NCBI RefSeq assembly: GCF_000223985.1 | Contig: NZ_AFWV01000005.1 | Location: forward strand, 62,001-126,000 | Direction: 5' to 3' | Length of the DNA: 64,000 bases | Origin: Thiocapsa marina 5811 | GTDB taxonomy: Bacteria; Pseudomonadota; Gammaproteobacteria; Chromatiales; Chromatiaceae | Part shown: piece after piece, positions 45,761 to 54,791 of the stretch | How positions within the stretch are numbered: position 1 is the first letter of the stretch | Layout: every line of letters starts with the position of its first letter | Program-made: the position numbers and the translations under genes | The notes under the pieces: model-generated | Databases searched by the model: none | What the model was told of the DNA's origin: nothing | The model's input: the letters and a program-made list of their open reading frames with translations, nothing else

Positions 45761-47380
45761 ATGGTTCTACCGGTCGCGGTCATGCTGTGTAGCTTTGCTG
45801 CACACGGCGTTGCCGAGGTCGCGGTGACCTGGCCCGAGCCCCTCTACAACCCCAAGCCCGCGCCGGAGGACGTCGTCGTCCCGCTGCCGTGCGGCGGCGC
45901 CATGGCCTTCCGCCCGGTCGGCACGGCGGGCACCGGCCCGCTCGCCGATACCGAGGTGGAGCTCGGCAGCGAGACCGAAAGCCAGGGCTATGCCGAGCAT
46001 CGCTATCTCGATCATCTCGCCGGCAGCTTCGAGGCACCGGACGGCGAGCGGCGCCGTTTCCTGATCGGCAAATACGAGGTGACCGCGCTGCAATACGACA
46101 CGGTCCTTGCGGCCGCGTCCGGTGCCGCCTGTCCAGAGCCGGGCAAGGGCGCGACGGCGCGACTCCCCAAGGGCGGTGTCGGTTGGCACGATGCGCTCGA
46201 CTTTGCGCATCGGTATTCGCTCTGGCTGCGTGCGCAGGCCGAGGCGATCGCGGAGTGCGACGCGACCGCGACGCCTTGTCTGCCGCGCGCCGACGGCGTG
46301 CCTGCCTTCGTGCGCCTGCCGACCGAGGCGGAGTGGGAGTATTCGGCGAGGGGGGGCGATCGGGTCAGCCCGGCCGTGTTCCGCGAGATGCTTTATCCGA
46401 TGCCGGACGGGCCTGCGCGGCATGCCTGGTTCAACGAGAACGCACAGGGGCAGGTGCGTCCGATCGGCGTGCTCGGCGCGAACCCGCTCGGCCTGCACGA
46501 TATCATCGGAAACCTCGAGGAGTATGTCCTCGACCCCTTTCGGCTGCACCGGGTGGAGCGTCGCCACGGTCAGGCCGGCGCGGCGGTGGTGCGCGGCGGC
46601 AGTCTCCATTCCAGCGCGGAGGATCTGCGCAGCTCGCTGCGGCGCGAGGTCCCCTTTTACGACGATCGCGGTGCCGTGGGGACGGCCGACACGGGTTTCC
46701 GCCTCCTGCTCGCGGCCCCTGTGTTGACCTCCAACGAGCGCATCGACGCCGTGCGCGTCGCCTGGGAGCGGCTCGGCAGCGATGTCGCACGCCCGCAAGA
46801 GACGCCACCGCCGCCGCGTCCGGTGCTGTCGGATCGTCCCTTCGAGGACCCGGTGTTGGAGCTGACCGCACTCGCCCGGGCGAGCGGCGAGCCCGAGATG
46901 AAGCAGCGCCTGGAGCGGCTGCGCAGTGTCGTCGCCGGGACGAACCAGCGGCTCTACGAGCAGCGCGCGCGCAGTGCCCGCGAGGCCCTGCGCTTCGGTG
47001 GACTGCTGTGCGAGAAGCTCTCGGTCGAGGGTTACAACATCGACCTGCTTCGCCGGCGCTTCGACCTCTGCAAAGAGAACGAGGACGCCGAGCATCCGCG
47101 CTGTCGTCGCCTCGCCGAGGATCTGGCGCGCGACGATGCGGTGCTGGATGCGAACATCGGTGTCTATGCCGACTCGATCGTGCGCACCGCGCAGACCTAT
47201 CCGGACGATCTGGCCGTGCTCGCCGCCGAGCTCGGTGGTTTGACCGACGAGCTCGCGACGCGGGGCTACGGGGAGCTGGCGGTTTATCCCGAGCGATTCC
47301 ATGCGCAGGTCGTCGACTATGCGCGCTCGGGTGCGGTCGCACGCGTGGATTGGTTTCAAGGGTGTCGCGCACTGCGCTGA
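45761..47380 (+). CDS. Secreted SUMF1/FGE-like domain protein with helical C-terminus
   Basis: 539 residues with a signal peptide (VMLCSFAAHGVAE). The formylglycine-generating-enzyme-like domain (about 45-325) shows FLIGKYEVTALQYD, RLPTEAEWEYSARGG, NLEEYVLD and VVRGGSLHSSAEDLRSSLR ending GTADTGFRLLLA. The copper-binding cysteines of true FGE are not evident, so it is more likely a binding or structural member of the family. Residues 370-539 are a separate helical part with four cysteines. It may be the periplasmic partner of the ABC permease. The start at 45761 has no strong ribosome site. It follows the permease after about 220 bases containing the inverted repeat. Confidence 0.8.
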   Translation: MVLPVAVMLCSFAAHGVAEVAVTWPEPLYNPKPAPEDVVVPLPCGGAMAFRPVGTAGTGPLADTEVELGSETESQGYAEHRYLDHLAGSFEAPDGERRRFLIGKYEVTALQYDTVLAAASGAACPEPGKGATARLPKGGVGWHDALDFAHRYSLWLRAQAEAIAECDATATPCLPRADGVPAFVRLPTEAEWEYSARGGDRVSPAVFREMLYPMPDGPARHAWFNENAQGQVRPIGVLGANPLGLHDIIGNLEEYVLDPFRLHRVERRHGQAGAAVVRGGSLHSSAEDLRSSLRREVPFYDDRGAVGTADTGFRLLLAAPVLTSNERIDAVRVAWERLGSDVARPQETPPPPRPVLSDRPFEDPVLELTALARASGEPEMKQRLERLRSVVAGTNQRLYEQRARSAREALRFGGLLCEKLSVEGYNIDLLRRRFDLCKENEDAEHPRCRRLAEDLARDDAVLDANIGVYADSIVRTAQTYPDDLAVLAAELGGLTDELATRGYGELAVYPERFHAQVVDYARSGAVARVDWFQGCRALR

Positions 47381-47484
47381 TTCGGGAATGCCACGCCGGC
47401 ACGCGGAGGGCCTCGTTTCGGTCTACACTCACCCCCGGACATGCAAGGTCGCAACCCATCGGAACCACACAACGGAGTACGCAG

Positions 47485-48219
47485 ATGCCGATCGAGAGTC
47501 GCACGGGTCGGAACCTTCTCTATTTCACCCTGGCTCTGGCGCTCGTCCAGACAGGCTGCGCCACCACCTCGACGAGCAGCGGAGGGTACGGCGCAGGCGC
47601 ACCATTAACGCCCGCCGAGCAGCGCATGCGCCAGCAATCCTCCCAGCTCGACGCCAAGACCTCGCTCCAAGGCTGCGCGGCCGGCGCGGTCGCCGGCGCC
47701 TTGCTCGGGATGTTGTCGGACGGCAAACGCAGCAACAACATGATGATCGGTGCCGCCGCGGGCTGTGCCGTCGGACTGGCGGCCAACGCCTATGTGCAAT
47801 CCAAGCGGCAGCAATATCAGAACGACGAGCAGCGTATCGCCGCCATGACCGCGGACGTTCGCGCGGAGAACGCGCGTATCTCGAGCCTGATTGCGACCAG
47901 CGAGGAGGTGATCGCGGCCGATCGCAAACGGCTCGCGCAGGTCAACGCGGCCTATCGCAGCAAGGCCATCTCGAGCGAGCAGGCGCGGCGTGATCTCGCC
48001 GGGGTCAAGGCCAATCGCGATCAGATGCAGAGCACGATCAATTCGCTCAAGACCAAGCAGCAGGACTGGGTGGACATCTCCAACCTCGAGCGGCAGTCGG
48101 GGACCAATACCGCGCAACTGGATCAGGAGATCGGTGTCCTGAAGAAGCGCATTTCGGGACTGGAGCAGGAGGTCGCGCTCATGGACAAACAGATCAACGC
48201 ATCCCCGGTGGCCGGGTAA
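47485..48219 (+). CDS. Lipoprotein with glycine-zipper and coiled-coil
   Basis: 244 residues. The lipobox ALVQTGC places a lipidated Cys at about residue 26. A glycine-zipper-like segment (GCAAGAVAGALLGML and MMIGAAAGCAVGLAANAYV, about 60-100) could insert in a membrane, and residues 105-240 form a long coiled coil (TADVRAENARISSLIATSEE, LEQEVALMDKQI). Likely an outer-membrane or periplasmic anchored structural component. It follows the SUMF1-like gene by about 100 bases and is followed six bases later by a second lipoprotein gene. Confidence 0.72.
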   Translation: MPIESRTGRNLLYFTLALALVQTGCATTSTSSGGYGAGAPLTPAEQRMRQQSSQLDAKTSLQGCAAGAVAGALLGMLSDGKRSNNMMIGAAAGCAVGLAANAYVQSKRQQYQNDEQRIAAMTADVRAENARISSLIATSEEVIAADRKRLAQVNAAYRSKAISSEQARRDLAGVKANRDQMQSTINSLKTKQQDWVDISNLERQSGTNTAQLDQEIGVLKKRISGLEQEVALMDKQINASPVAG

Positions 48220-48225
48220 GTGATC

Positions 48226-48762
48226 ATGGGTATCGAGACGATTCGAATCGCCGGCGTGTCGCTCGCGCGCCCCGTCCTCGTCGCCTGCGCCGTCGCTTTG
48301 GCGGCAAGTATCGCCGGCTGTGCCACGACGCCGGGCGAGTGTGACCCGACCGCACGCGATTTCTTCAAGAACACCGGATGTCTGGCGTCCGGCGCCTACG
48401 GCGAGCGTCAGCGCGCCATGCAGGCGACGCTCGACCAAGAGCAGCGTCTGAACGCCTCCTTCCGCTCGGTGCTCTCCGAGCTTCAGGCCGAGCAGTCCAA
48501 GGTGAAGGGCGAGCTGAGCAGCCGGCAAGCCGACTATGCCCGGCTCGATGCCGCGTGGGGCGATCTGAAGCGGAGCCTCGCCGCCGAGACCAAGGCCAAC
48601 CGCGCGCTCGCCGACCGGGTGTCCGCGATCGACAGCAGCGTGCAGTCCCGCAAGGCCGCCGACGCCGGCACCGATGTAGCCGCGAAACAGGCGGCCCGGG
48701 ACGACCTCAAGCTCAAGGTCTCCATGCTCGAGAAGGAGTTGGCCGCGGGGGTTTACGAATAG
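48226..48762 (+). CDS. Lipoprotein with coiled-coil
   Basis: 178 residues. The signal peptide ends ALAASIAGC (lipobox IAGC, Cys about residue 32). Two more cysteines follow (GECDPTARDFF, NTGC), and residues 60-178 are coiled coil rich in Ala, Arg, Glu and Ser. ATG 48226 is used; GTG at 48220, directly after the preceding stop, is in frame too. It is paired with the glycine-zipper lipoprotein before it and ends the putative operon. Role unknown, probably structural. Confidence 0.7.
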   Translation: MGIETIRIAGVSLARPVLVACAVALAASIAGCATTPGECDPTARDFFKNTGCLASGAYGERQRAMQATLDQEQRLNASFRSVLSELQAEQSKVKGELSSRQADYARLDAAWGDLKRSLAAETKANRALADRVSAIDSSVQSRKAADAGTDVAAKQAARDDLKLKVSMLEKELAAGVYE

Positions 48763-48809
48763 CGACGATCCGCGCCGGTGTCGGGCGATCGGGGCGTCGG
48801 CGCGGGAGC

Positions 48810-48899
48810 GTGGACAAGCGGCGCCGGGTGGACAGGCGCCGTAGGGTGGACAAACGCCGTAGGGTGGACAAGCGCCGTAGGGTGGACAAGCGCAGCGCA
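48810..48899. repeat. 18-base tandem repeat, five copies
   Basis: GTGGACAAGCGCCGTAGG-type units start at 48810, 48828, 48846, 48864 and 48882, exactly 18 bases apart, with small differences. They lie between the lipoprotein gene and the convergent DUF1622 gene. No frame here is a credible gene. Confidence 0.75.
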
Positions 48900-48957
48900 G
48901 TCCACCAGCGCCAGTGCCGGCGCGAGACTCGGTGGACGTCGCTCTCGCGCGTCCAGC

Positions 48958-49362
48958 CTACCGCCCCCGGTGCTCTTCCTGCATCTCGCGCATCAGGAAA
49001 TAGTTCAGTGCCGTGCGGATGACCACGATGGCGCCGAGCTTGCCGATCTGATCCCAACTCGGCGCGACCGCGGTGGACAGGATGTCGGCGCCGACCTGAA
49101 ACTCGAGCGCCAAGGCCAGGTAGCGCGCCAGCGTGAGCCGGATCGGGTTGTAATCCCTGATGCCGGACGAGAACAGGGCGCGGATGAACTGGTAGGTCGC
49201 GACGAGCACGCCGATGCCGATGATCAGTGCCCCCATCGCCTCCACACCGAGCTTCAGCCATAAGACCCCGGTCAGCACCCACTCCTCGACGCCGAGCGCA
49301 GCCGGATCGGGAAGCCAGATGCCCGACCCCGACCCCGGAAGACCCTCGAGGCCCTCGCTCAT
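48958..49362 (-). CDS. DUF1622 family membrane protein
   Basis: 134 residues with three membrane segments: WLKLGVEAMGALIIGIGVLV, LTLARYLALALEFQVGADIL and KLGAIVVIRTALNYFLM. The GADIL-x-TA and WDQIGKLGAIVVIRT blocks identify DUF1622. Function unknown. The start overlaps the ygfZ stop by four bases, so it is co-translated with ygfZ. Confidence 0.85.
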   Translation of the reverse strand: MSEGLEGLPGSGSGIWLPDPAALGVEEWVLTGVLWLKLGVEAMGALIIGIGVLVATYQFIRALFSSGIRDYNPIRLTLARYLALALEFQVGADILSTAVAPSWDQIGKLGAIVVIRTALNYFLMREMQEEHRGR

Positions 49363-50396
49363 TCCTCGACCGGAAAACCGTAGGGCGGGGCCTCGAGCCG
49401 CACCGGCGGGCCGTCTTCGCTGAGCTTGACCTCGCCTGATTCGGCCGCCTTGATCTCCACGACCGCGAGCAGCGCATAACGGCCTTTGTCGACCGCGCTG
49501 GCGGCGACCACTGTTCCGCTGCCTTGCTGCGAGGTGCTCTCGGGCGAGAAGAGCGCGTCGCCCGGTCGCGGGGGGCTATCGCTCTCGACCTCGCCGATGT
49601 ACATCCGACGTTTGAGCTTGCCGAGATATTGCATCCGAGCCACGACCTCCTGGCCGGTGTAGCAGCCCTTGTGGAAGCTGACGCCGTCGATGAGCTGCAT
49701 GTTGGCCATCTGGGGGACGAAGGTGTCGGCCGTTTCGTTGTAGACGCTCGGGATGCCGGCGCGGATGTCGAGGAGTGTCCAGGCATCGCTGTTTGCCGGC
49801 GTCGCTTGGGCGCGCAGTGTGTCCCAGTGCGCGCGCAGCGGCTCGGGCGGGCCGATGATCTCGATGCGCGGCGTGGGTCCCGGCAGGCGAATCACGGCGA
49901 TCCCGTCGCCGATGGCGAGACCGTTCTCGGACTCGGGCACCGGGAGTCCGCAGGCGCTCACCGCCCCGGCTGCACAATCGCCGGCGATCGCGATGCGGAC
50001 CAGGTCGTCGCTCGCATCCTCGATGCTCACGCGGCTGCGCAGCACGAACATGCGCAGGCGTTTGAGGAGGTCCGGGACGCGTTCCGTCGGCAGTTGGAGA
50101 TAAAAGGTGTCGCCGATCCGCGCGACCAGGAAGTTGGCCAGCATGCGACCCTTCTGGCTGCAGTGACTGCTCCACTGCACATGGCTCTCCGAGAGTTCGC
50201 GCAGATCGTTGCTGAGCTGACCCTGGAGGAAGCCGAAGGCGTCCTCGCCCCTTACGGCGAGGAGCCCGAAATGCGAGAGATCGAAGAGGCGACAGCCGTC
50301 GGCCGTGTCCGCGCCCGTGGCAGGGAAACGGGGGATGCCGTCCTCGTCGATCCGAGCGGAGCTTGCGGTGAGATGGTCTCGCCAGACTGGATGCAT
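49359..50396 (-). CDS. ygfZ: Folate-binding Fe-S cluster protein YgfZ
   Basis: 345 residues. GVSFHKGCYTGQEVVARMQY (about residue 245) holds the diagnostic KGCYxGQE motif with its essential cysteine; the N-terminal part shows FDLSHFGLLAVRGEDAFGFL and GQLSNDL as in GcvT-like folds. YgfZ uses tetrahydrofolate to help build or repair Fe-S proteins, including MiaB. The downstream DUF1622 gene is coupled to it. Divergent from the RNB ribonuclease gene, with a roughly 160-base promoter region between. Confidence 0.95.
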   Translation of the reverse strand: MHPVWRDHLTASSARIDEDGIPRFPATGADTADGCRLFDLSHFGLLAVRGEDAFGFLQGQLSNDLRELSESHVQWSSHCSQKGRMLANFLVARIGDTFYLQLPTERVPDLLKRLRMFVLRSRVSIEDASDDLVRIAIAGDCAAGAVSACGLPVPESENGLAIGDGIAVIRLPGPTPRIEIIGPPEPLRAHWDTLRAQATPANSDAWTLLDIRAGIPSVYNETADTFVPQMANMQLIDGVSFHKGCYTGQEVVARMQYLGKLKRRMYIGEVESDSPPRPGDALFSPESTSQQGSGTVVAASAVDKGRYALLAVVEIKAAESGEVKLSEDGPPVRLEAPPYGFPVEE

Positions 50397-50554
50397 GCTG
50401 AATTACCTCGGGCTGAATTCCGTGAGGCCGCACGATGCTGCGTCGAGAGGCGGCCGGTTCCGGTATCATAACCAAAGGTGCCGCGAAAACCGCGCTCGAC
50501 AGGGATCGACCGCGCAAGGCCGAATGAGATGGATGCACGGGAGATCACAGCAGC

Positions 50555-52378
50555 TTGTCGACATATCAATGCAGTCCGCCGGTCAATAGCCTGGTGCTTT
50601 ACAAGGTTCGCCCCGCACGCGTCGTCAGCGTGGGGGAGAAGATCGAGATCGAGCTCGACGGCGGGCACAAACGCGTTCGACCGAAGGATGTCGCGCTTCT
50701 GCACCCGGGTCCGCTGCATCGCTTGGCCGATCTCGCGCCGCAAGAGGGCGAGCTGCACGCGGCCTGGGAGCTGCTCGAGGGGTCAGAGACCAACCTCAAG
50801 GATCTTGCCGAGCTGGCGTTCGATGCCTTCACGCCGGCGACGGCGTGGGCAGCCTGGCAGTTGGTCTCCGAAGGGCTGACCTTCAGCGGGACCCCCGAGC
50901 AAATCCAGGCGCGGCCCCGCGAGGCCGTCGAGCGGGATCGTGCGGAGCGCGAGGCCAAGGCGGCGGAGGAGCGCGATTGGCAGGCATTCCTCGAGCGCAT
51001 GGCCGCCGCTGCGCCGGCCCCCGAGGATCGGGACCGACTCGGCGAGATCGAGCGCCTGGCGCACGGGCAGTCCGAGCACAGCCGTATCCTCGCCGCGCTG
51101 GGTCATCAGCCGACCCCCGAGAACGCCCATCGCGCACTCGTGCAGGTCGGCTACTGGCCTACCAATCACAACCCGTATCCGGCGCGCTGCGCGGTCCCGA
51201 CCCGGGATCCCGACCTGCCTGTACCGTCGCTGATCGAGGAGGATCGGCTCGACCTGACGCACCTCGCGGCCTACGCCATCGACGACGAAGGCAATCAAGA
51301 TCCGGACGACGCCATCAGCGTGGACGGCGATCGACTCTGGGTCCATGTCGCGGACGTCGCCGCACTGATCGATGCCGAATCCGAGATCGAGCGCGAGGCG
51401 AGGGCGCGCGGGGCGAACCTGTATCTTCCCGAGGGCGTGGTCAACATGCTGCCGGCGCAGGTCACGGATGAGCTCGGGCTCGGGCTGAAGCCGATCTCCC
51501 CGGCGCTCTCCTTCGGCATGCTGTGCGACGCTCAGGGCGAGATCCGGGACATCCAGGTGCATCGCACCTGGGTTCGCGTAGAGCGTTTGAGCTATGACTG
51601 GGTCGAGGAGCGCCTCGACGAAGGCCCCTTTGCGGCTATTCGGGCATTGGTCGAGCCCTTCCGTGCCCGTCGTCATGCCGACGGTGCGACCGGGTTGGAT
51701 CTGCCCGAGGTGAGCATCCGGGTCGAAGACGGCCAGGTGCGGATTCGACAGCTCCTGCGGCTCGGTAGCCGAGCCATGGTGACGGATGCCATGCTCATGG
51801 CGGGGGTGGCCGCGGGGCGGTTTTGTCTGGAGCGCGGGATCCCGATCCCCTACGCGACTCAGGCGCTACCCGAGGGACTCGATACCGCCACCGATCTCGC
51901 ATCCATGTACGCACGTCGCCGACGCTTCAAGCCGACCCGCCTGACGGGTGTGCCCGATCTGCATGCCGGGCTCGGGCTTCCGATCTATACCCGCGCGACG
52001 AGCCCGCTGCGCCGTTACTCGGATCTCTTGGTGCACCAGCAGATCAGGGCCGAGCTGACCGGACGATCCGGCCTCTCGGAAGAGGAGGTCACCGCACGCG
52101 TGGCGCAGGCGGAGCTTGCCGCAGCGTCCGTTCGACGCGGCGAGCGGCTTTCCAATCAGCACTGGAAACACGTCTTTCTGCGCGAAAATCAGGCGTGGCG
52201 AGGCGACGGTGTCGTCGTCGATCTCGACGAGCGACGCACGACGCTGCTGATCCCGGAGTTGGCGCTCGAGGCCCGGGTACGCACGCGCGATACCCCGTCT
52301 TTGAACGATCGAGTGCGCCTTGCGGTTACCGAGGTCGATGTCCCCGGACTCGCGTCCGGGTTTCGTGTGCTCGGGTGA
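50555..52378 (+). CDS. RNB-domain exoribonuclease (RNase II family)
   Basis: 607 residues. The RNB catalytic motif AYAIDDEGNQDPDDAISVDG (about residue 250) carries the four conserved Asp that hold Mg; TRATSPLRRYSDLLVHQQI (about residue 475) is the conserved C-terminal RNB block. The N-terminal 200 residues are a helical/OB-like part not typical of E. coli RNase II, and the C-terminal S1 domain is short. It degrades RNA from the 3' end. The start is TTG at 50555 with GGGAG upstream; no ATG fits the frame. Its stop lies two bases before the repeat at 52381. Confidence 0.88.
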   Translation: MSTYQCSPPVNSLVLYKVRPARVVSVGEKIEIELDGGHKRVRPKDVALLHPGPLHRLADLAPQEGELHAAWELLEGSETNLKDLAELAFDAFTPATAWAAWQLVSEGLTFSGTPEQIQARPREAVERDRAEREAKAAEERDWQAFLERMAAAAPAPEDRDRLGEIERLAHGQSEHSRILAALGHQPTPENAHRALVQVGYWPTNHNPYPARCAVPTRDPDLPVPSLIEEDRLDLTHLAAYAIDDEGNQDPDDAISVDGDRLWVHVADVAALIDAESEIEREARARGANLYLPEGVVNMLPAQVTDELGLGLKPISPALSFGMLCDAQGEIRDIQVHRTWVRVERLSYDWVEERLDEGPFAAIRALVEPFRARRHADGATGLDLPEVSIRVEDGQVRIRQLLRLGSRAMVTDAMLMAGVAAGRFCLERGIPIPYATQALPEGLDTATDLASMYARRRRFKPTRLTGVPDLHAGLGLPIYTRATSPLRRYSDLLVHQQIRAELTGRSGLSEEEVTARVAQAELAAASVRRGERLSNQHWKHVFLRENQAWRGDGVVVDLDERRTTLLIPELALEARVRTRDTPSLNDRVRLAVTEVDVPGLASGFRVLG

Positions 52379-52380
52379 TC

Positions 52381-52575
52381 TTAAACCGCGCCCAGTGTGG
52401 TATGCGCAGTTTGTTGAATGGGCTTGGCCGCGCCGGCTCCGATCATCGTCGGATCCGGCGCGGTTTAAGGTATTAGAAAATATAAGATTCTAAACCGCGT
52501 CTCCGCCAAGAGCCGTGTATGCACCCAAGGTCGAGCCCATGCGACAGTGAGCACTTTGCTCTGGGCGTGGTTTAG
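52381..52575. repeat. Dispersed paired-arm repeat, copy A
   Basis: TTAAACCGCGCC at 52381 is answered by GGCGCGGTTTAA ending at 52468; after about 20 AT-rich bases CTAAACCGCGTC begins, answered by GCGTGGTTTAG near 52575. Two hairpin modules of about 85 bases are thus joined by an AT-rich spacer. It starts two bases after a stop codon. Copy B at 60961 has the same layout. The rest of the gap to 52707 contains an inverted GTCCGCGAGCA pair and no gene. Confidence 0.7.
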
Positions 52576-52707
52576 CTCGGGGCCGATCCGTATCTCGCCA
52601 GGGACCGGTTTCGCCAGGGACTGGCGGGTGTTCGGTTCGCAGGGTCCGACATCGCCTGTCCGCGAGCAACGTATCGCTGCTCGCGGACAGGCGATGCACG
52701 GCTCCCG

Positions 52708-53235
52708 TCAGGCGCCCCAGCGCCGGACGGCACCTGTGTCGAGGTGGACGAAGTCGGAACGACGGTAGTAGCCGACGCCGCCACGACCGAGCGCGATGGC
52801 CGCATCTCGGATGTATCGGGTCGGAAGGTCGGGGAAGCGAACATCGATGGCCTGACCGGTCAGGTGCAGGCTGTTTTTTGCGACGCCGCCGGAGGTCTCC
52901 CGGAGCATCTTGTTCGTGCGCGGCGAGCGATATCCGCTGAGGACGTCGAAGCGGGCATCGACATCGCCGAGGTGGATCTTGACATCGTAGAGCAGGTCGA
53001 GCAGTTGAGGATCGATCGCGACCTGATCGCCGGTGCGGAAGTCACGGAAGAAGTGATTGACTTCCTGCAGCGCACTGCGCTGGTAGCGATCCCCGACGCG
53101 ATACGTGACCGCGATCTTCTCGTCGGTATGCAGGTGGTTGAATGCAAGAACGCGCGGGCGTTCAGACGGTTTCTTCGCGAAAGCAGGTGCGGCGACGGCA
53201 GACAAGGCAGCGCCTAAAAAATAACGTCGATTCAT
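52708..53235 (-). CDS. Tat-exported DUF882 (M15-type) murein peptidase
   Basis: 175 residues. MNRRYFLGAALSAVAAPAFA is a Tat-style signal peptide (Arg-Arg, then cleavage at AFA). The mature part shows FNHLHTDEKIAVTYRVGDRY, LSGYRSPRTNKMLR, NSLHLTGQAIDVRFP and VGYYRRSDFVHLDTG, with the His/Asp/His zinc ligands of peptidase M15/DUF882 proteins. Probably a periplasmic D,D- or L,D-carboxypeptidase. The GGGGGG run before the ATG at 53235 is an unusually strong Shine-Dalgarno and decides the start. Confidence 0.88.
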   Translation of the reverse strand: MNRRYFLGAALSAVAAPAFAKKPSERPRVLAFNHLHTDEKIAVTYRVGDRYQRSALQEVNHFFRDFRTGDQVAIDPQLLDLLYDVKIHLGDVDARFDVLSGYRSPRTNKMLRETSGGVAKNSLHLTGQAIDVRFPDLPTRYIRDAAIALGRGGVGYYRRSDFVHLDTGAVRRWGA

Positions 53236-53406
53236 GTTCCCCCCGGTACATTGGACGTTTTCGCCTTTCGGCAAGGCGAGAGTATAGGAAGTGATCGGGG
53301 AAAAGCAATAGAAATTTGTCATGGTTGTCGATGCGAATCGTAACTTAAGTCTTTGCAAAAGATAACAATGATAAGAGTCTGTTGAAAATATTTATTTTTT
53401 TATGAG

Positions 53407-53538
53407 TTAACAGATCACCTGATTCGGCACGAAAGGCGTCTTTTGACCGGATTCGCGGACTTTTCGAGCCGTGTTCCGGGCTCGCGCCATCGACTCTCCG
53501 TGCTCGTGTGCATTGGCCTTCAATTGGTCTATGCTCAT
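53407..53538 (-). CDS. Possible small protein, 43 residues
   Basis: MSIDQLKANAHEHGESMARA and a basic C-terminal half ending VPNQVIC form a credible charged helix, ATG 53538. No family is recognised and no clear ribosome site is seen. The surrounding gap (53236-53838) is AT-rich between about 53300 and 53410 and otherwise shows no gene. Low certainty. Confidence 0.25.
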   Translation of the reverse strand: MSIDQLKANAHEHGESMARARNTARKVRESGQKTPFVPNQVIC

Positions 53539-53838
53539 GCTGCGACGTGTTGTTTCGGGTGCATCGGTGCGGCGAATCGCCGGCGTGTTCTTCTGCCGTC
53601 GAGCGGGGCGGGGCTGACGTGCACGGCCATCCTGCACTAGGATGACGGCGGTCGGGCCGCGCTTGGCTGCGTGACGGTCTGGCCGAGACCTTTGCCGCGA
53701 CAGCTGGGGGATCCCGATGCGGGGCGCCATGCTCGCACGCATCGGATCGGATTGGTTCCAGAACAAGGATCGAGGTCGATTCGTCGGAGGCAGCGAGCCG
53801 GTGTGCTGTCGTGTCCGGTCATTCGACGGGGGGAAGAG

Positions 53839-54522
53839 ATGCGAGGATACGTGCTGACCTTCGTGGTCCTTTTGGCCTGCTGCGCGGCGAGCGCCGCTCG
53901 GGCCGATGTCTACAAGTACGTCGATGCCGCGGGGAAGGTGTACTTCACCGACGCTCCCATGAAGGGGAGTCAGTATCGGCTCGAGTGGCAACGCGCCTCC
54001 AAGAAGCTGGTTCGCGAGAACAAGGCGAAGTCGGCCGGCCTCGACCAGCGCAAAACGCCATTGAAGAAGGCGGCGCCCATCACCGGATCGCTTGCGACGC
54101 GCCGCGCGACCTACGAGACGCTGATCGCTGCAAACGCGCGCCGCTACGGCCTGTCCCCTGCATTGATCCATGCCGTCGTGCGGGCCGAATCGGCCTACAA
54201 TCCCAACGCCGTGTCGCGGGCCGGGGCGCAAGGCTTAATGCAGTTGATGCCCGGGACGGCGGCCCGATACGGGGTCACCGACAGCTTCAATCCGGTCGAG
54301 AATATCCGCGGCGGGACGGCTTATCTGCGCGATCTGATGGACATGTTCGATTGGGATCTCGAGCTTGCCCTGGCCGGCTACAACGCGGGCGAGGGTGCCG
54401 TGATCAAGCACGGGCGCAAGATCCCGCCTTATGCGGAAACACAGGCTTACGTGCGCAAGGTGCGTCAGTTTCTCTGGGCGGAGAAGGACGTCGGCACCGG
54501 CGTGGTCATGTCGGTTCGCTGA
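53839..54522 (+). CDS. Exported lytic transglycosylase (SLT domain, DUF4124 N-terminus)
   Basis: 227 residues. A signal peptide (VLTFVVLLACCAASAARA) is followed by a DUF4124-like segment (DVYKYVDAAGKVYFTDAPM) and the SLT domain: HAVVRAESAYNPNAVSRAGA with the catalytic Glu, GLMQLMPGTAARYGV and GYNAGEGAVIKHG. It cleaves peptidoglycan glycan strands. GGGGGAAGAG immediately before ATG 53839 fixes the start. Likely a periplasmic or lipid-free murein hydrolase; stands alone. Confidence 0.93.
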   Translation: MRGYVLTFVVLLACCAASAARADVYKYVDAAGKVYFTDAPMKGSQYRLEWQRASKKLVRENKAKSAGLDQRKTPLKKAAPITGSLATRRATYETLIAANARRYGLSPALIHAVVRAESAYNPNAVSRAGAQGLMQLMPGTAARYGVTDSFNPVENIRGGTAYLRDLMDMFDWDLELALAGYNAGEGAVIKHGRKIPPYAETQAYVRKVRQFLWAEKDVGTGVVMSVR

Positions 54523-54572
54523 GATCCGGGCGAGACTGCCGGCCGCAGGTCCGAGTCGGCGTCCGGTGCGGG

Positions 54573-54791
54573 CTAGTCCTCGCCGATGACGCGATCGTCG
54601 CGCGGCGTCGAGAGCAGTTTTTCCGCCTCGCCTTGTTGGCGTGCGAAGACGAGTCGGTACTGGACCCCGCTCCCCGTACCTTCTTCCTCGCGGCGGCGGC
54701 GCACCAGTGTGCGCGCGTCTTGATAGCATTCGATGGTGTCGACGTATTCCAGCTGCAGCGGCGGCGAGATCTTGTAAACGAAGTAGGGCAT
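54573..54791 (-). CDS. Conserved small protein of unknown function
   Basis: 72 residues, starting MPYFVYKI, with YVDTIECYQDARTLVRRRRE and QYRLVFARQQGEAEKLLS. The compact basic/acidic pattern looks like a folded small domain, and similar short proteins occur in other Chromatiaceae. No function can be assigned. It converges on the transglycosylase gene. Confidence 0.6.
   Translation of the reverse strand: MPYFVYKISPPLQLEYVDTIECYQDARTLVRRRREEEGTGSGVQYRLVFARQQGEAEKLLSTPRDDRVIGED

Noticed and set aside
48810-48899. CRISPR array or coding repeat
   Set aside because: 18-base period without spacers; the Arg-Val-Asp-Lys reading frame has no start context or homologue.
53407-54231. 274-codon minus-strand frame
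   Set aside because: Most of it is antisense to the transglycosylase; only the last 43 codons might be a gene.
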